Of a stretch of DNA of 64,000 nt, positions 37,288 to 51,037 are shown in pieces. Origin of the DNA: CSP1-4 sp963777975 (GTDB lineage: Bacteria; Chloroflexota; Limnocylindria; Limnocylindrales; CSP1-4); NCBI GenBank assembly GCA_963777975.1, contig CAVZSO010000011.1, forward strand, positions 124,001 to 188,000. The letters run 5' to 3'. Position numbers and translations under genes: made by a program. Within the stretch, counting starts at the first letter, position 1, and every line of letters begins with the position of its first letter. The notes below the pieces were generated by a model. The model saw only the letters and a program-made list of their open reading frames with translations, searched no databases and was not told the origin of the DNA.

Positions 37288-38442
37288 TCAGGCCTCGAGC
37301 CAGATGACGCGGTGGTCGACGGCATCCGGTTCGACGAACCGGATGAGCCGCTCGGCCTCGTCCGTGACCGCTCGACGATCGGCCGCGTCGAGGCTGCGCA
37401 TGGGGCGCAGCTCGATCGTCGCTCCGGTCCGGTCGGCCGTGGTCGACCAGGTGCCGGCGATCCAGCCGTCGACGGTGAACGTCGGCAGCACGTCGCCATG
37501 GGCCTTCCGGACGACCGATGGCGCGAGGGCATCCGGCAGGATCCGCTCGCGGCGCTCGTAACCCAGGATCACGCTGTCCCAGCGCGCCAGGAACCGCGCT
37601 GGCGCGGCCTCGTCCCCGGATGCGATCGGCAGGTCGGCGAGGTCGATCAGCCGCCGTCCGTCCGGTCCTTCGAGCTCGCGGACCGCGTCGCCCATCCCGT
37701 CGATGACGCTCCGCAGCGGACCGATGGCCCGCTGTCCAGACCAGCGTGCGATGTCGGCCACCGATGCCGGCCCATACGCCGCCAGATAGCGGCGTACGAC
37801 GAGCGACAGCGCGTCGACGAAGCCCGGATGCGCGGCGGCATCGGGACCCAACCATGTCCGTGCGTCGATGAGCCTGGCCTTGCCGGACCCACCCCACACC
37901 CCGCTCGGCGGCACGTGGACGAGACCTCCTCGGGCGCTGATCGCCCGATAGGCGACGTGGGTCACGCCGCGGGGCGCACTGGCCGCGATCACGTCGTCGG
38001 GCGCCGCGACATCGAGGTGCGCCTCGAGCTCGGCGACGGTCCGCGGTATCGACGCGAAGGCCAGCAGGCCCGCGTGGAGGGCGGCGGCATCGACGCCGGC
38101 GCGTCGGATGGTCGGCTCCCAGTTCGCCGCGCCGGCGACCGCGGATGGGACAGCGAAGGCGGGATAGTCGGTCGCCGTGACGAGATGCAACGTCGACCGC
38201 ATGAGGGTCGCCTTGACGACCGACCGACCGTCGAGCGCGGCGGTCAGGTCGCCGATGGCGAAGTCGTCGAGGCGCGACCAGAGCGCGATGTACGGCGACG
38301 GCGTGGACTGTGCCTGGAGCCCTGCCAGGGCGCCGATCGCGTCGACGACCGATGACATCCGACGCTCGAGCAGCCACTGCCGCAGGAGGGTCGTCCGGTT
38401 GAGCGCACGCTCGGACAGTCGGTCCACCGGCGCCGTGGACAC
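37288..38442 (-). CDS. Winged-helix DNA-binding protein of the AlkZ/DUF1006 family
   Basis: 384 aa, uninterrupted. Three winged-helix-type repeats of the HTH_42 family. The N-terminal GALAGLQAQSTPSPYIALW carries the Gln-x-Gln motif that in AlkZ/YcaQ glycosylases faces the lesion; later LMRSTLHLVTATDY, SDI-like VADIARWSGQ and VILGYERRERILP are conserved blocks. Some members unhook interstrand crosslinks, others are unknown. GTG 38442 is the first start that keeps the ALNRTTLLRQWLL helix. Tail-to-tail spacing to PFK is 34 nt, same strand. Confidence 0.82.
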   Translation of the reverse strand: MSTAPVDRLSERALNRTTLLRQWLLERRMSSVVDAIGALAGLQAQSTPSPYIALWSRLDDFAIGDLTAALDGRSVVKATLMRSTLHLVTATDYPAFAVPSAVAGAANWEPTIRRAGVDAAALHAGLLAFASIPRTVAELEAHLDVAAPDDVIAASAPRGVTHVAYRAISARGGLVHVPPSGVWGGSGKARLIDARTWLGPDAAAHPGFVDALSLVVRRYLAAYGPASVADIARWSGQRAIGPLRSVIDGMGDAVRELEGPDGRRLIDLADLPIASGDEAAPARFLARWDSVILGYERRERILPDALAPSVVRKAHGDVLPTFTVDGWIAGTWSTTADRTGATIELRPMRSLDAADRRAVTDEAERLIRFVEPDAVDHRVIWLEA

Positions 38443-38476
38443 GCTGCGCGTTCGTCGGTGATGCGTGACCGGGCCG

Positions 38477-39667
38477 TCAGCCTTCGACGGGCACGGGCTC
38501 GCCGAGCAGCATCGGGTGACCCAGCAGGCCCGCGTAGCGAGGTCGGAAGCGCTCGACGTTGTACATCGACTCGACATCCACATGCCGCGCCCCGAGCGCT
38601 GGATCGGGCAGCCGGGAATGGGCGTACTTGCCGTCGCGAACGCCGACCATCCGCCCGCGGCCCCCCTCGGCGATGAGGTCCATGGCGACGTTGGCGAAGG
38701 TGATGGCGACCATCTGGTCGAGCGAGTCTGGCTCGCCGGAACGCAGGTCGTAGGTCAGATCGGAGAAGACCGTCTCGACCTTGGTCCGCTCCTTGATCTC
38801 GGCTGCCAGGACCTCGGCGATATTGGCCTTGCGACGGTGGCCGAACGCGTCCGCTTCCCCCAGCTCCTGGACCGTGCCACCGGACCAGATGGCGCCCTCG
38901 GCAGCCACGATGAAGGCATAGCGGCTGGGGTTGTTGTCGCGGTCCTCGACGAGCAGCCGGGTCAGCTGCTCGAGGTCGAAGGGCACCTCCGGGATGAGGC
39001 ATCGCGCCGACGTGACGTAGGCCGTGTAGAGCGCGGTGAACCCACAGTCGCGCCCGAAGACCCGGAAGACCCCGATCCGCTCGTGCGAGCCGAGCGTCGT
39101 GCGCTGGCGGTTGATGGCCTCCTTGGCCCGCGTGATGGCCGTCGAGAAGCCGATGCAGTACTCGGTCCCCTGGACGTCGTTGTCCATCGTCTTGGGGATG
39201 GCGATGAGCGGCACGCCATGGTCGTGCAGGGTCTGGGCGAACGAGAGGGTGTCGTCGCCGCCGATCGGTACCAGGTAGTCGAGGCCCAGCCGCTCGATGT
39301 TCTCGAGGACCACCGGCGTCAGGTCGTACAGCTCGCCGTCGGTCGTCATCGTCGCCGCCCGCGCGGCATCAAGGTGCGGGGGCAGGCGGTCGGCGCGCAT
39401 CTTGCGCGGGTTCGTGCGCGAGGTGTGCAGCACGGTGCCGCCGGTCCGGTCGATGGCCCGCGTGGAGACGCGGTCGAGGGCCACGACGTAGCTCGGGTCG
39501 GGCGTGGCGCCGGGTCGCTGGTGGGTCAGGCCTTCCCAGCCGCGGCGGATGCCGAAGACCTCGTGGCCGAGCTCCGTCGCACGGTAGACGACGCTCTTGA
39601 TGACGCTGTTGAGGCCTGGCACGTCGCCGCCGCCGGTCAGGACGCCGATCCGACGGGCGCGGGCCAT
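38477..39667 (-). CDS. pfp: Phosphofructokinase, PPi-dependent type
   Basis: 396 aa, uninterrupted. RIGVLTGGGDVPGLNSVI, VPIGGDDTLSFAQ, IAIPKTMDNDVQGTEY and GRDCGFTALYTAYV are PFK motifs. GGDD (rather than GGDG) and PKT-x-DND (rather than PGT) are the residues that determine use of pyrophosphate as phosphoryl donor. So it probably runs fructose-6-phosphate to fructose-1,6-bisphosphate reversibly with PPi. Start ATG 39667 has GGAGG 7 nt upstream. Divergent from the TadA-like gene. Confidence 0.9.
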   Translation of the reverse strand: MARARRIGVLTGGGDVPGLNSVIKSVVYRATELGHEVFGIRRGWEGLTHQRPGATPDPSYVVALDRVSTRAIDRTGGTVLHTSRTNPRKMRADRLPPHLDAARAATMTTDGELYDLTPVVLENIERLGLDYLVPIGGDDTLSFAQTLHDHGVPLIAIPKTMDNDVQGTEYCIGFSTAITRAKEAINRQRTTLGSHERIGVFRVFGRDCGFTALYTAYVTSARCLIPEVPFDLEQLTRLLVEDRDNNPSRYAFIVAAEGAIWSGGTVQELGEADAFGHRRKANIAEVLAAEIKERTKVETVFSDLTYDLRSGEPDSLDQMVAITFANVAMDLIAEGGRGRMVGVRDGKYAHSRLPDPALGARHVDVESMYNVERFRPRYAGLLGHPMLLGEPVPVEG

Positions 39668-39752
39668 GGCGGAACCTCCGGTGTCAGAAGATCGACGTCT
39701 GGAACGTCCGACGATGGTAGCGCCGGGCGGACGCCGGTGTACGATTCCGGCG

Positions 39753-40233
39753 ATGCACTACGAGCTCTACATGGCCGCCGCTCTCGCCGAGGCGTCGTCG
39801 GCCGCGGCCGCCGGCGAGCGCGTCGACGGCGCCGTCGCGGTCCTCGATGACGCCATGGTGGCGAGCGCCTGCGACCGCGTCCGTGGCAGCGGCGACCCCA
39901 CGGCGCACGCCGTGATCGGCACGCTCCGAGAGGCGGCCGAGCGGCTGGGCACCACGTCGCTCTCTGGGTCTGACGGTCTACGTCGTCCGTGAGCCGTGCG
40001 CGATGTGCGTCGGCGCGATGCTCGAGAGCGATGTCGACGGCGTCGTCTTCGCCGTCCCGGACGCACAGGCGGGTGCTGCCGGATCGGCGCTCCAGCTCGC
40101 CCGCGGCGTCAACGGTCACGCCCACCGGCTCAACGTCGTGTCGGGCATCCTGGAGGCCGATGCAGCCGAGCTGCTGGCCCGCGGCGATCGACCGCTGCGC
40201 CCCCGCCAGGCCGATTCCGCCGCCCCCGCCTGA
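39753..40233 (+). CDS. TadA-like tRNA deaminase homologue lacking the catalytic Glu (one frame break)
   Basis: About 159 aa, close along its length to TadA: ELYMAAALAEASSAA, GAVAVLDDAMVASACDRV, GDPTAHAVIGTLREAAERLG, LTVYVVREPCAMCVGAML, VVFAVPDAQAGAAGSALQL and RLNVVSGILEAD. The zinc Cys pair (PCAMC) and His are kept. But HAE is HAV: the proton-shuttle Glu59 is Val (GTG for GAG), and the usual WN before P is CD. Skip at 39966 (TCT-G-GGT) joins the frames. ATG 39753 is 7 nt after a TACGAT -10 element. Likely inactive as an adenosine deaminase. See tRNA-Arg(GCG). Confidence 0.85.
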
Positions 40234-40318
40234 GGTCCCCGACCCGCAGGTCTGGGCGGTATCTGTCTGCCGGGTCCTGCTGCCGGTCCGAGCGGGACCC
40301 TCTGGTATCCTCTCGCGC

Positions 40319-40404
<86 letters not shown>

Positions 40405-40441
40405 CTCCCCACCACTCCCGGCCGTGGCCGGTCACACGCGC

Positions 40442-40529
40442 GGAGAGGTCGCCTAGTGGCCTAGGGCGCCGCACTGGAAATGCGGTATGGGGCAACCCAT
40501 CGCGGGTTCAAATCCCGCCCTCTCCGCCA
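40442..40529 (+). tRNA. tRNA-Ser (anticodon GGA)
   Basis: 88 nt class II tRNA; acceptor GGAG AGG/CCTCTCC, discriminator G, CCA encoded. Stem-loop CCGCA-CTGGAAA-TGCGG gives GGA. Long variable arm. Reads UCC and UCU. Confidence 0.97.
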
Positions 40530-40558
40530 CCTTCTCCGGGCCGCGCTATCATCCGCGG

Positions 40559-40825
40559 GCCGTGCTAGGCGGGGAACTAGCGGTGCCCTGTACCTGCAAT
40601 CCGCTCCAGCAGGGCTGAATCCCCTCCCGAGGCCCGCGCTCGCGAGTGCCGCCGGGGCGATCGACGTTGAGGATCGGGTCCCGCGCAGCGGCGACGCGCG
40701 AACCACGTCAGGTCCGGAAGGAAGCAGCGTTAAGCGCTGATCGCCGGGTGCCGCGGACCGGCCTGGTCCGAGCCGATCGCCGCGGAGGGTGCGCGAACGT
40801 CTTCGGTCGACGGAGGGTGCACGGC
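40559..40825 (+). ncRNA. ffs: Signal recognition particle RNA, large bacterial type
   Basis: 267 nt. The helix 8 motif GTCAGGTCCGGAAGGAAGCA is at about 40707-40726; the Alu-like 5' part begins GCCGTGCTAGGCGGGG, with GGTGCCCTGTACCTGCAATC. The ends pair: GCCGTGC (40559) with GCACGGC (40819). A TATCAT -10 lies 7 nt before the start. Its position directly upstream of dnaX is as in Bacillus. Confidence 0.93.
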
Positions 40826-40973
40826 AAATTCCGTCACCAGAGGGCGCGGCGCACCGCGATCCATGGACGCTGCTACTCGCCGTCTCGCCGCGGGATCCGC
40901 ATCACCGGCGTCGGGGTGCCTCCAGCTTCGCTCGTCCCGACCCGTCTCCGGCCCGCGGACTACACTTGCCGCC

Positions 40974-42709
40974 GTGCCCACGACACCCACCTCGACGCCT
41001 TCCTCGACGTCCGGCCACACGGCGCTCTATCGGCGCTGGCGCGCCCAGCGCTTCGACCAGATCGTCGGCCAGGGCACCGTCGTCGAGACCCTGCGCAACG
41101 CCGTCCGTCTCGAACGCCTGGCTCACGGCTTCCTCTTCGTCGGCCCGCGCGGGACCGGCAAGACGTCGATGGCGCGCATCCTGGCCAAGGCGGTCAACTG
41201 CCCCAACGTCGTCGATGGCGAGCCGTGTGACGCCTGTCCCTCGTGCGAGGCGATCCGGGAGGGTCGTGCGCTCGACGTGGTCGAGATGGACGCGGCGTCG
41301 AACAACAAGGTCGACGACATGCGCGAGCTCGTCCCCCGCGTCTATACGGCGCCGTCGGACCTGCGCCGCAAGGTCTTCATCATCGACGAGGTACAGCGCA
41401 TCAAGGAGGGCTGGGACGTCCTCCTCAAGACGCTCGAGGAGCCGCCGGACGACGTCCTCTTCATCTTCTGCACCACCAACCCAGCCCAGATCCGGCCGGC
41501 CGTGGTGTCGCGTCTGCAGCGCTTCACGTTTCGACCGCTGACGGTCGAGCAGATCGAGGGCAAGCTGGCTCGGATCCTCGCGGAGGACGGCCAGACGGCC
41601 GATGACGAGGCCATCACGCTCGTCGCCCACCTCGCCGCCGGAGGCATGCGCGACGCCGAATCGATGCTCGACCAGCTCCTCAGCGCCGGCATCGCGCCCA
41701 TCACCGCCGATGCCGTGCGCGATCTGCTGGGCATGGCCGACGAGCAGGAGATCGACGCGTTCCTGGCGGCCATGGCGGGTGGCCGCCCGCTCGACGGGAT
41801 CGCGGTCCTCGACCGTCTCGAAGCGGCCGGCCGTGACCTGCCGGCCTTCGCCGACCAGCTGGTCGCCCGGCTCCGGGAGATCGTCGTCGGCCGGCTCGGC
41901 GGTGCCGTCGACGGCCCGGAGGCCTCGCCGATCGAGCTGGCCGAGATGGCCCGACGCGTCGCGGCCCTCGACGCCAACCGCTCGATGGCCGGTGGCTTCC
42001 GCTTCCAGCTCGAGCTGCTCCTCTTCCAGGGCGCGGCACCGACTCAGCGCGCCGTTCTCCCTGCCACAGCCTCGCAGACCGCTGGCGCAGGCACCGCCCG
42101 CCCACGACCGGCTGCCGCGCCGGACCCCCGACCGGCCTCCGAGCCTCCGGCTCGGCCGAGCTCCGACGCACCGAAGGGGGCATCGGCCATCGCCGCCGAG
42201 TCCGACGCCCGACGCACCAGCGGCTCCAGCCGCCGCGGCCGACTCGACCCCCCTCGCAGCCTCCGCGACCGCATCGGCCACCGCCGGCCGAGTCCACGTC
42301 CCCGGCGGCTCCGGCGCCCGTCCCCGCGGGCAGCCCGAAACCCTCAGGCGAGGAGGCGCTCCGGCAGTTGCGCGGTGGCTGGCGCGTCCTGGTCGCTCAC
42401 GTGTCGCAGAACCCGGCCAATCGTCCGCTCATCGAAGCGGCCCGGCCGGTCGAGGTCAGTGACGGGGTCGTGGTCCTGGGCTTTCCGGAGGATCAGGCCT
42501 TCCTTCGCGACATCGCTGAACGCAAGAAGCGGATGCTCGAGGACGCCGTTCGAGAGGTCATGGGCGCCGACTACGCGGTCCGCTGCGTGGCCACCAACGT
42601 GGCCGCCCCCGACGACGATGACGGAGCTGCCGTCGATGCCTTCGAGATCGCACGACGGATCTTCGAGGGCGAGATCGTCGATGCCAAGGACGTCGCCGAC
42701 GTCAGCTAG
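40974..42709 (+). CDS. dnaX: DNA polymerase III gamma/tau subunit (two frame breaks in linker)
   Basis: Clamp loader. TALYRRWRAQRFDQIVGQ at the start, Walker A FVGPRGTGKTSMARILA, zinc-binding CPNVVDGEPCDACPSC, MDAASNNKVDDMREL, FIIDEVQRIKEGW (Walker B), SRLQRF. The middle linker is Ala/Pro-rich; skips at 42210 (GCC-C-GAC) and 42286 (GCC-G-GCC) join it to a conserved C-terminus, GEEALRQLRGGWRVLVAHVS, NRPLIEAARPVEV. GTG 40974 is 7 nt after TACACT (leaderless). About 577 aa. Confidence 0.95.
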
Positions 42710-42718
42710 GAGGATGGG

Positions 42719-43027
42719 ATGGGCTTCGGGAACCTGGCCAAGATGGCCCAGCAGATGCAGGCCGAGATGGCCCGCGTCCAGGCCGAGCTCGACGTTCTGA
42801 CCGTCGAGGGCAGCGCCGGTGGTGGCGCGGTCCGGGCGACCGTCAGCGGGAAGCAGGAGCTGCTGGCTATCGCCATCGATCCCGAGGTCGTCGATCCGGC
42901 CGACGTCGAGATGCTCCAGGACCTGGTCATGGCCGCTGTCAACGATGCCCTGAACACCGCCAAGTCCGAGGCCGAGCAACGGATGGCGGCCGTGACGGGC
43001 GGCCTGCGGCTGCCCGGTATGGGGTGA
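42719..43027 (+). CDS. YbaB/EbfC-family nucleoid-associated protein
   Basis: 102 aa, uninterrupted. MGFGNLAKMAQQMQAEMARV, LDVLTVEGSAGGGAVRATVS, IDPEVVDPADVEMLQDLVM and AAVNDALNTAKSEAEQRM match the family. It binds DNA as a dimer and is standard between dnaX and recR. AGGAGG precedes ATG 42719 by 4 nt. Starts 9 nt after dnaX. Confidence 0.95.
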   Translation: MGFGNLAKMAQQMQAEMARVQAELDVLTVEGSAGGGAVRATVSGKQELLAIAIDPEVVDPADVEMLQDLVMAAVNDALNTAKSEAEQRMAAVTGGLRLPGMG

Positions 43028-43034
43028 GCCGCCC

Positions 43035-43664
43035 TTGAGCCAGCTCGTCGAGCCGGTCGCCCGGCTCATCGATGCCTTCTCTCGATTGCCGGGCATCGGT
43101 CCCAAGACGGCACAGCGCCTGACGTTCCATCTCCTGCGAGCTCCGGATGCCGAGGCCCGCAGCCTGGCCGCCGCCCTCATCGCGGTCCGTGACGAGGTCG
43201 TCTTCTGCGAGGTCTGCTTCAACATCGGCTCCGGACCGCGGTGCCCGATCTGCCTCGACGAGCGTCGCGACCAGGACCGGCTGACGGTCGTCGAAGAGCC
43301 GCTCGACGTCCTGGCGCTCGAGCGGACGGGCGTGGTGCGAGGCCTCTACCACGTCCTCCAGGGAGCCATCTCGCCGATCGACGGCATCGGGCCCGAGCGG
43401 CTCCGGATCCGGGAGCTGTTGACGCGGATCGAGGCTCGCTCGACGGCCGGCGAGCCGTTCGTCGAGGTCATCCTGGCCACCAACCCGACACTCGAAGGCG
43501 AGGCCACGGCGATGTACATCGCCGAGCGCATCACGCCGTACGTCGGCGCCGTGACCCGCATCGCCCGCGGCATCCCCGTCGGCGGCGATCTCGAATACGC
43601 CGATGAAGTCACCCTCGTCCGCGCCCTCCAGGGTCGGCGCGCGATGGAGACCGCCGAGCCGTGA
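43035..43664 (+). CDS. recR: Recombination mediator protein RecR
   Basis: 209 aa, uninterrupted. ARLIDAFSRLPGIGPKTAQR (helix-hairpin-helix), zinc finger CEVCFNIGSGPRCPIC, LTVVEEPLDVLALERTG, YHVLQGAISPIDGIGP (Toprim) and LATNPTLEGEATAMYIAE. Acts with RecF/RecO to load RecA. TTG 43035 is the start that keeps the conserved N-terminus, 7 nt after ybaB. Confidence 0.96.
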   Translation: MSQLVEPVARLIDAFSRLPGIGPKTAQRLTFHLLRAPDAEARSLAAALIAVRDEVVFCEVCFNIGSGPRCPICLDERRDQDRLTVVEEPLDVLALERTGVVRGLYHVLQGAISPIDGIGPERLRIRELLTRIEARSTAGEPFVEVILATNPTLEGEATAMYIAERITPYVGAVTRIARGIPVGGDLEYADEVTLVRALQGRRAMETAEP

Positions 43665-43704
43665 CCACGGGGATCAGGCGCGCAACCGAGGACGCCGCTC
43701 GACC

Positions 43705-43890
43705 ATGAGCAACCTCGTCTTCGAGATCCTGCTCCGGCTCCTGAAGCCCGCCGTGGCCGTCGTGCTCGGCGCGCTCCTCTATGGGGTCCTGACTGGCCTC
43801 ATCGGCGCCGCTGGCTCGGCGGAGCTGGCGTTGCTCAGCTTCCTGTCGGCGGCTGCGTTCATCCTCCTCGTGCAGGAGAGCCCGATCTGA
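43705..43890 (+). CDS. Small two-helix membrane protein
   Basis: 61 aa with two hydrophobic segments (KPAVAVVLGALLYGVLTGL and LALLSFLSAAAFILLVQ). No family recognised. ATG 43705 starts 40 nt after recR. Coding rests on the clear hydrophobic pattern and frame; the function is unknown. Confidence 0.65.
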   Translation: MSNLVFEILLRLLKPAVAVVLGALLYGVLTGLIGAAGSAELALLSFLSAAAFILLVQESPI

Positions 43891-43918
43891 CCCGCCGCCG
43901 CGGGCTATCTTCGGTGGC

Positions 43919-44834
43919 GTGATCGTTCAGCGGCCCGCGACACAGCTGACGGACCTCGTCTTGGCGGAGTCAGTGCTCACCACAGCCTGGCTGGATGGCG
44001 CGCCATTCGTCGCCTCACATCCCGGCGATCTCGAGTGGTGGTTTGCCTCGGATGCTCCGGATGCGCTCGACGAGCACCTTCGCCTGTGGTTCGTCGACGA
44101 TTCGCTTCGGGCCTGGAGTTGGATCCGGGGCCATCTGGTCAATTGGGAGAACCGACCCGGCGATGTCGCGACGGACGGTCGGATCCTGGATGCCATCCTG
44201 GAGGCGGGCATCGCCGAGACGACCGGCCGCCTCGAGGCCTGGGCACCGGAGGACGACCCAGCGACGGTGGCCACGCTCGGTCGGCTCGGCTTCCGCCGCA
44301 AGGAGCTGCGCCTCTCGCAATTCCAGCGACGCGTTGATGGCGGCTCGCCCATCGCCGACGCGGCCGCCACCGGCTGGCTACACCCTGAGGCACGTCAGCG
44401 GCCACGATGAGATCGGCGCCAGGGTCGAGATCCATCGAGCTGCCTTCGCACCATCCGAGATGACCGTCGAGAAGTACACAAGACTCACGACCCTGCCCCA
44501 CTACCGGTTCGAGGACGACCTTGTCGTCGAAGCGCCTGATGGCTCGTTGGCGGCCTTCGCTATGGCGTGGTGGGACCCAGCTGCCAGGGTCGGTGAGTTC
44601 GAGCCGGTCGGCACGCACCCGGACCACCAGCGTCGTGGACTCGGACGAGCGCTGCTCTCCCACGGGTTGCGCCGCTACCGCGACCTGGGCGCCCATGTCG
44701 TGCAGATCTACTCGATGTCGGACAACGCGGCGTCGGAGGGTCTCTATCAGGCGGTCGGCTTCGAGCGTCGCCGGTACCGGCTCCACTTCGTTCGACCGCC
44801 CGACGGGAACCTCGGATCGGCGTCGACCCCGTAG
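43919..44834 (+). CDS. Double GNAT acetyltransferase (one frame break)
   Basis: About 305 aa, two GNAT folds in tandem as in mycothiol synthase. The N-terminal half (LVLAESVLTTAW, PGDLEWWF, WIRGHLVNWEN) is degenerate; the second carries the acetyl-CoA loop HPDHQRRGLGRALLSHGL and YSMSDNAASEGLYQAVGF. A T at 44375 (GGC-T-GGC) is skipped to give GGYTLRHVSGHDEIGARVE. GTG 43919 lies 7 nt after TATCTT (leaderless). The stop codon is inside a 54-bp tandem repeat. Confidence 0.83.
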
Positions 44835-44894
44835 CCGCCGATCGTTCGACCGCCCGACGGGAACCTCGGATCGGCGTCGACCCCGTAGCCGCCG
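44788..44894. repeat. 54-bp tandem duplication over the GNAT stop codon
   Basis: Two perfect 53-nt copies (44788-44840, 44842-44894), period 54, starting TCGTTCGACCGCCCGACGGG. The first copy encodes the last ~15 residues and stop of the GNAT; the second repeats them downstream. It is an 18-codon unit, so if the first stop were lost the repeat would extend the protein in frame. Confidence 0.9.
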
Positions 44895-44920
44895 CCGACT
44901 CGACAGCCGCACCGCTCTGC

Positions 44921-45316
44921 TTAGCGCAGGTCGTCGATCGAGGCGATCGGGACGATCCCTTGGGCGCTGCGAGCAAGCTCGGCGTCGAGGGTCACGAATG
45001 CGTCTGCTTGCAGTTGCGTGAGGGCGACGTACTCGGCGTCGTAGGTCGAGGCCCAGCCCAAGCGATCGGCCAGCTCCCAGGCTCGACGACGGAGCACCGC
45101 GTCGCCGAGCAGCCTGATCGGCATCCGCCCGATACGGGCGAGTCGCTCACGCCCGACATCGGCCGGGATCTCGCCACGCTGGACCGCCTCGTGCAGCGCC
45201 GACAGGGTCTGGGATCGCAGGAGCGTGGGTGCCAGGAGCTCGTGCTCGGCCGAGACGTCGATCCGGCTGCTCACCAACTGGATGACGGCGCTGGCGTCGA
45301 CGACGAACCTGGTCAT
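44921..45316 (-). CDS. VapC-like PIN-domain ribonuclease
   Basis: 131 aa, uninterrupted. MTRFVVDASAVIQLVSS (first Asp), LLAPTLLRSQTLSALHEA (Glu-equivalent replaced by Ser/Thr region), STYDAEYVALTQLQADAFVT (Asp), LDAELARSAQG (Asp). PIN fold of VapC toxins. The upstream in-frame stretch ending ATGA encodes at most 36 residues with no antitoxin-like fold. So no VapB partner is visible. Confidence 0.85.
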   Translation of the reverse strand: MTRFVVDASAVIQLVSSRIDVSAEHELLAPTLLRSQTLSALHEAVQRGEIPADVGRERLARIGRMPIRLLGDAVLRRRAWELADRLGWASTYDAEYVALTQLQADAFVTLDAELARSAQGIVPIASIDDLR

Positions 45317-45401
45317 CGGGTACCTCCGGTCGGCTGCGTGGCGTCCAACACGTAGATCGTCGATCCTCGACCCCCGCCATCGGCGGCGGAGGTCGTCACG
45401 T

Positions 45402-45431
45402 TTGACAGTCTTCGACCTCGCGCCATACGAT
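45402..45431 (+). promoter_or_regulatory. rRNA operon promoter P1
   Basis: TTGACA (45402-45407), 18-bp spacer, TACGAT (45426-45431), about 220 nt upstream of 16S. Confidence 0.65.
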
Positions 45432-45495
45432 TCTCGCTCACGCCTCCGGACCGACGGCACGGGCGGCGGTCTTGCGTGGGCCGACCTCGCGCCGT

Positions 45496-45524
45496 TTGAC
45501 AGTGCCAGCGCCATGCCCCAACAT
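45496..45524 (+). promoter_or_regulatory. rRNA operon promoter P2 (candidate)
   Basis: A second TTGACA (45496-45501) with the same GTTTGACAGT context as P1; 17 bp on, CAACAT is a weak -10. Tandem promoters are usual for rRNA operons. Confidence 0.5.
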
Positions 45525-45560
45525 GGGAGTGTTGCGTCGGACGCCGTCCTCGGCACGGAC

Positions 45561-45593
45561 GCTGCACCTTAACAAGTGAAGAGTGGCAGGAAA
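45561..45593 (+). repeat. 16S processing stem, 5' arm
   Basis: 33 nt beginning GCTGCACCTTAACAAGTGAA; it is complementary, with only a few mismatches, to 47319-47351 beyond the 16S, forming the long RNase III-type stem. A related CACCTTACCAAGTGAAGATG recurs near 47830 before the 23S. The rest of the 45317-45653 interval holds the two promoters and no gene. Confidence 0.8.
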
Positions 45594-45653
45594 TCCGGTA
45601 ATGAGCGGGCAAACCCCGAACCAGGACGAGCCGATCGCAAGATCGGATCGTTA

Positions 45654-47156
<1,503 letters not shown>

Positions 47157-47318
47157 GGGAGAGGGAGTCGGTGCCATCGGTGAGGCGCCGGCGATTGGAC
47201 CCTCCCAGGTTGATCGTCTCGATCGATCCGTCGACCCCGCTGGGTGGGGGCGGCGGCCGGGCTTGTCCCGGCCGAGATCGAAGACGACCCAGCACCAAGC
47301 ACCGAACCCGTTCATGGC

Positions 47319-47351
47319 TTTCCTGCCACTCTTCAAGTGTTAGGGTGCAGC
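47319..47351 (+). repeat. 16S processing stem, 3' arm
   Basis: Partner of 45561-45593 (see there); ends TTAGGGTGCAGC. It lies between 16S and tRNA-Ile. Confidence 0.8.
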
Positions 47352-47400
47352 TGCCGCCCGCCAGGACCGAACCGGTCTCGGCGGCGAGCGGCGGTCCGGC

Positions 47401-47477
47401 GGGCGTTTAGCTCAGCTGGTTAGAGCACTGCCCTGATAAGGCAGAGGTCTCTGGTTCGAGTCCAGAAACGCCCACCA
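47401..47477 (+). tRNA. tRNA-Ile (anticodon GAT)
   Basis: 77 nt; GGGCGTT/AACGCCC acceptor, A discriminator, CCA encoded; CTGCC-CTGATAA-GGCAG gives GAT. In the 16S-23S spacer. Confidence 0.98.
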
Positions 47478-47522
47478 TCCCCGCACCGACACCCAGACGA
47501 CCTACCCGCCGCGATCCCGAGA

Positions 47523-47598
47523 GGGGACGTAGCTCAGTCGGAAGAGCATCTCCTTTGCAAGGAGAGGGTCAGGAGTTCGAGTCTCCTCGTCTCCACCA
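47523..47598 (+). tRNA. tRNA-Ala (anticodon TGC)
   Basis: 76 nt; GGGGACG/CGTCTCC acceptor with one G-T pair, CCA encoded; TCTCC-TTTGCAA-GGAGA gives TGC. The ~360 nt that follow before the 23S hold no gene; they carry the box-A-like repeat near 47830 and the 5' arm of the 23S stem. Confidence 0.98.
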
Positions 47599-47957
47599 AT
47601 CTCGCCGCACCAGGGTCGGTCGCTGGTCCCACCAGCAAGCCATATGTTCGACTCCCGCCACTCCTCCGTTCCAGCGACGTTCGCGTCGCCATGGCGGAGA
47701 TGACGGGGTCGCCAGGACCGTCAAGGAGATCCCCTGATCCGTGGGCTCGGGCCGCAAGGCCTGGAGGTCACCGACCAGCGGATCGCTGGGACGCTCGACT
47801 CCGGTCGGCGTCGGCGCCGTCAGGCGCCAGCACCTTACCAAGTGAAGATGTGACATCGGCAAGTTGATAGATGAATCTTCAATTTCTGCCGTGAATTAAC
47901 GACAAGGTGATGATCTCGGACCATCCCTTGGCACTTGCCGTTGGGTGAGTTGCTGAG

Positions 47958-51037
<3,080 letters not shown>

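Noticed and set aside
45313..45426. 36-residue frame overlapping the vapC start as a VapB antitoxin
   Set aside because: No ribbon-helix-helix, AbrB or Phd-like pattern, and it overlaps the rRNA P1 promoter.
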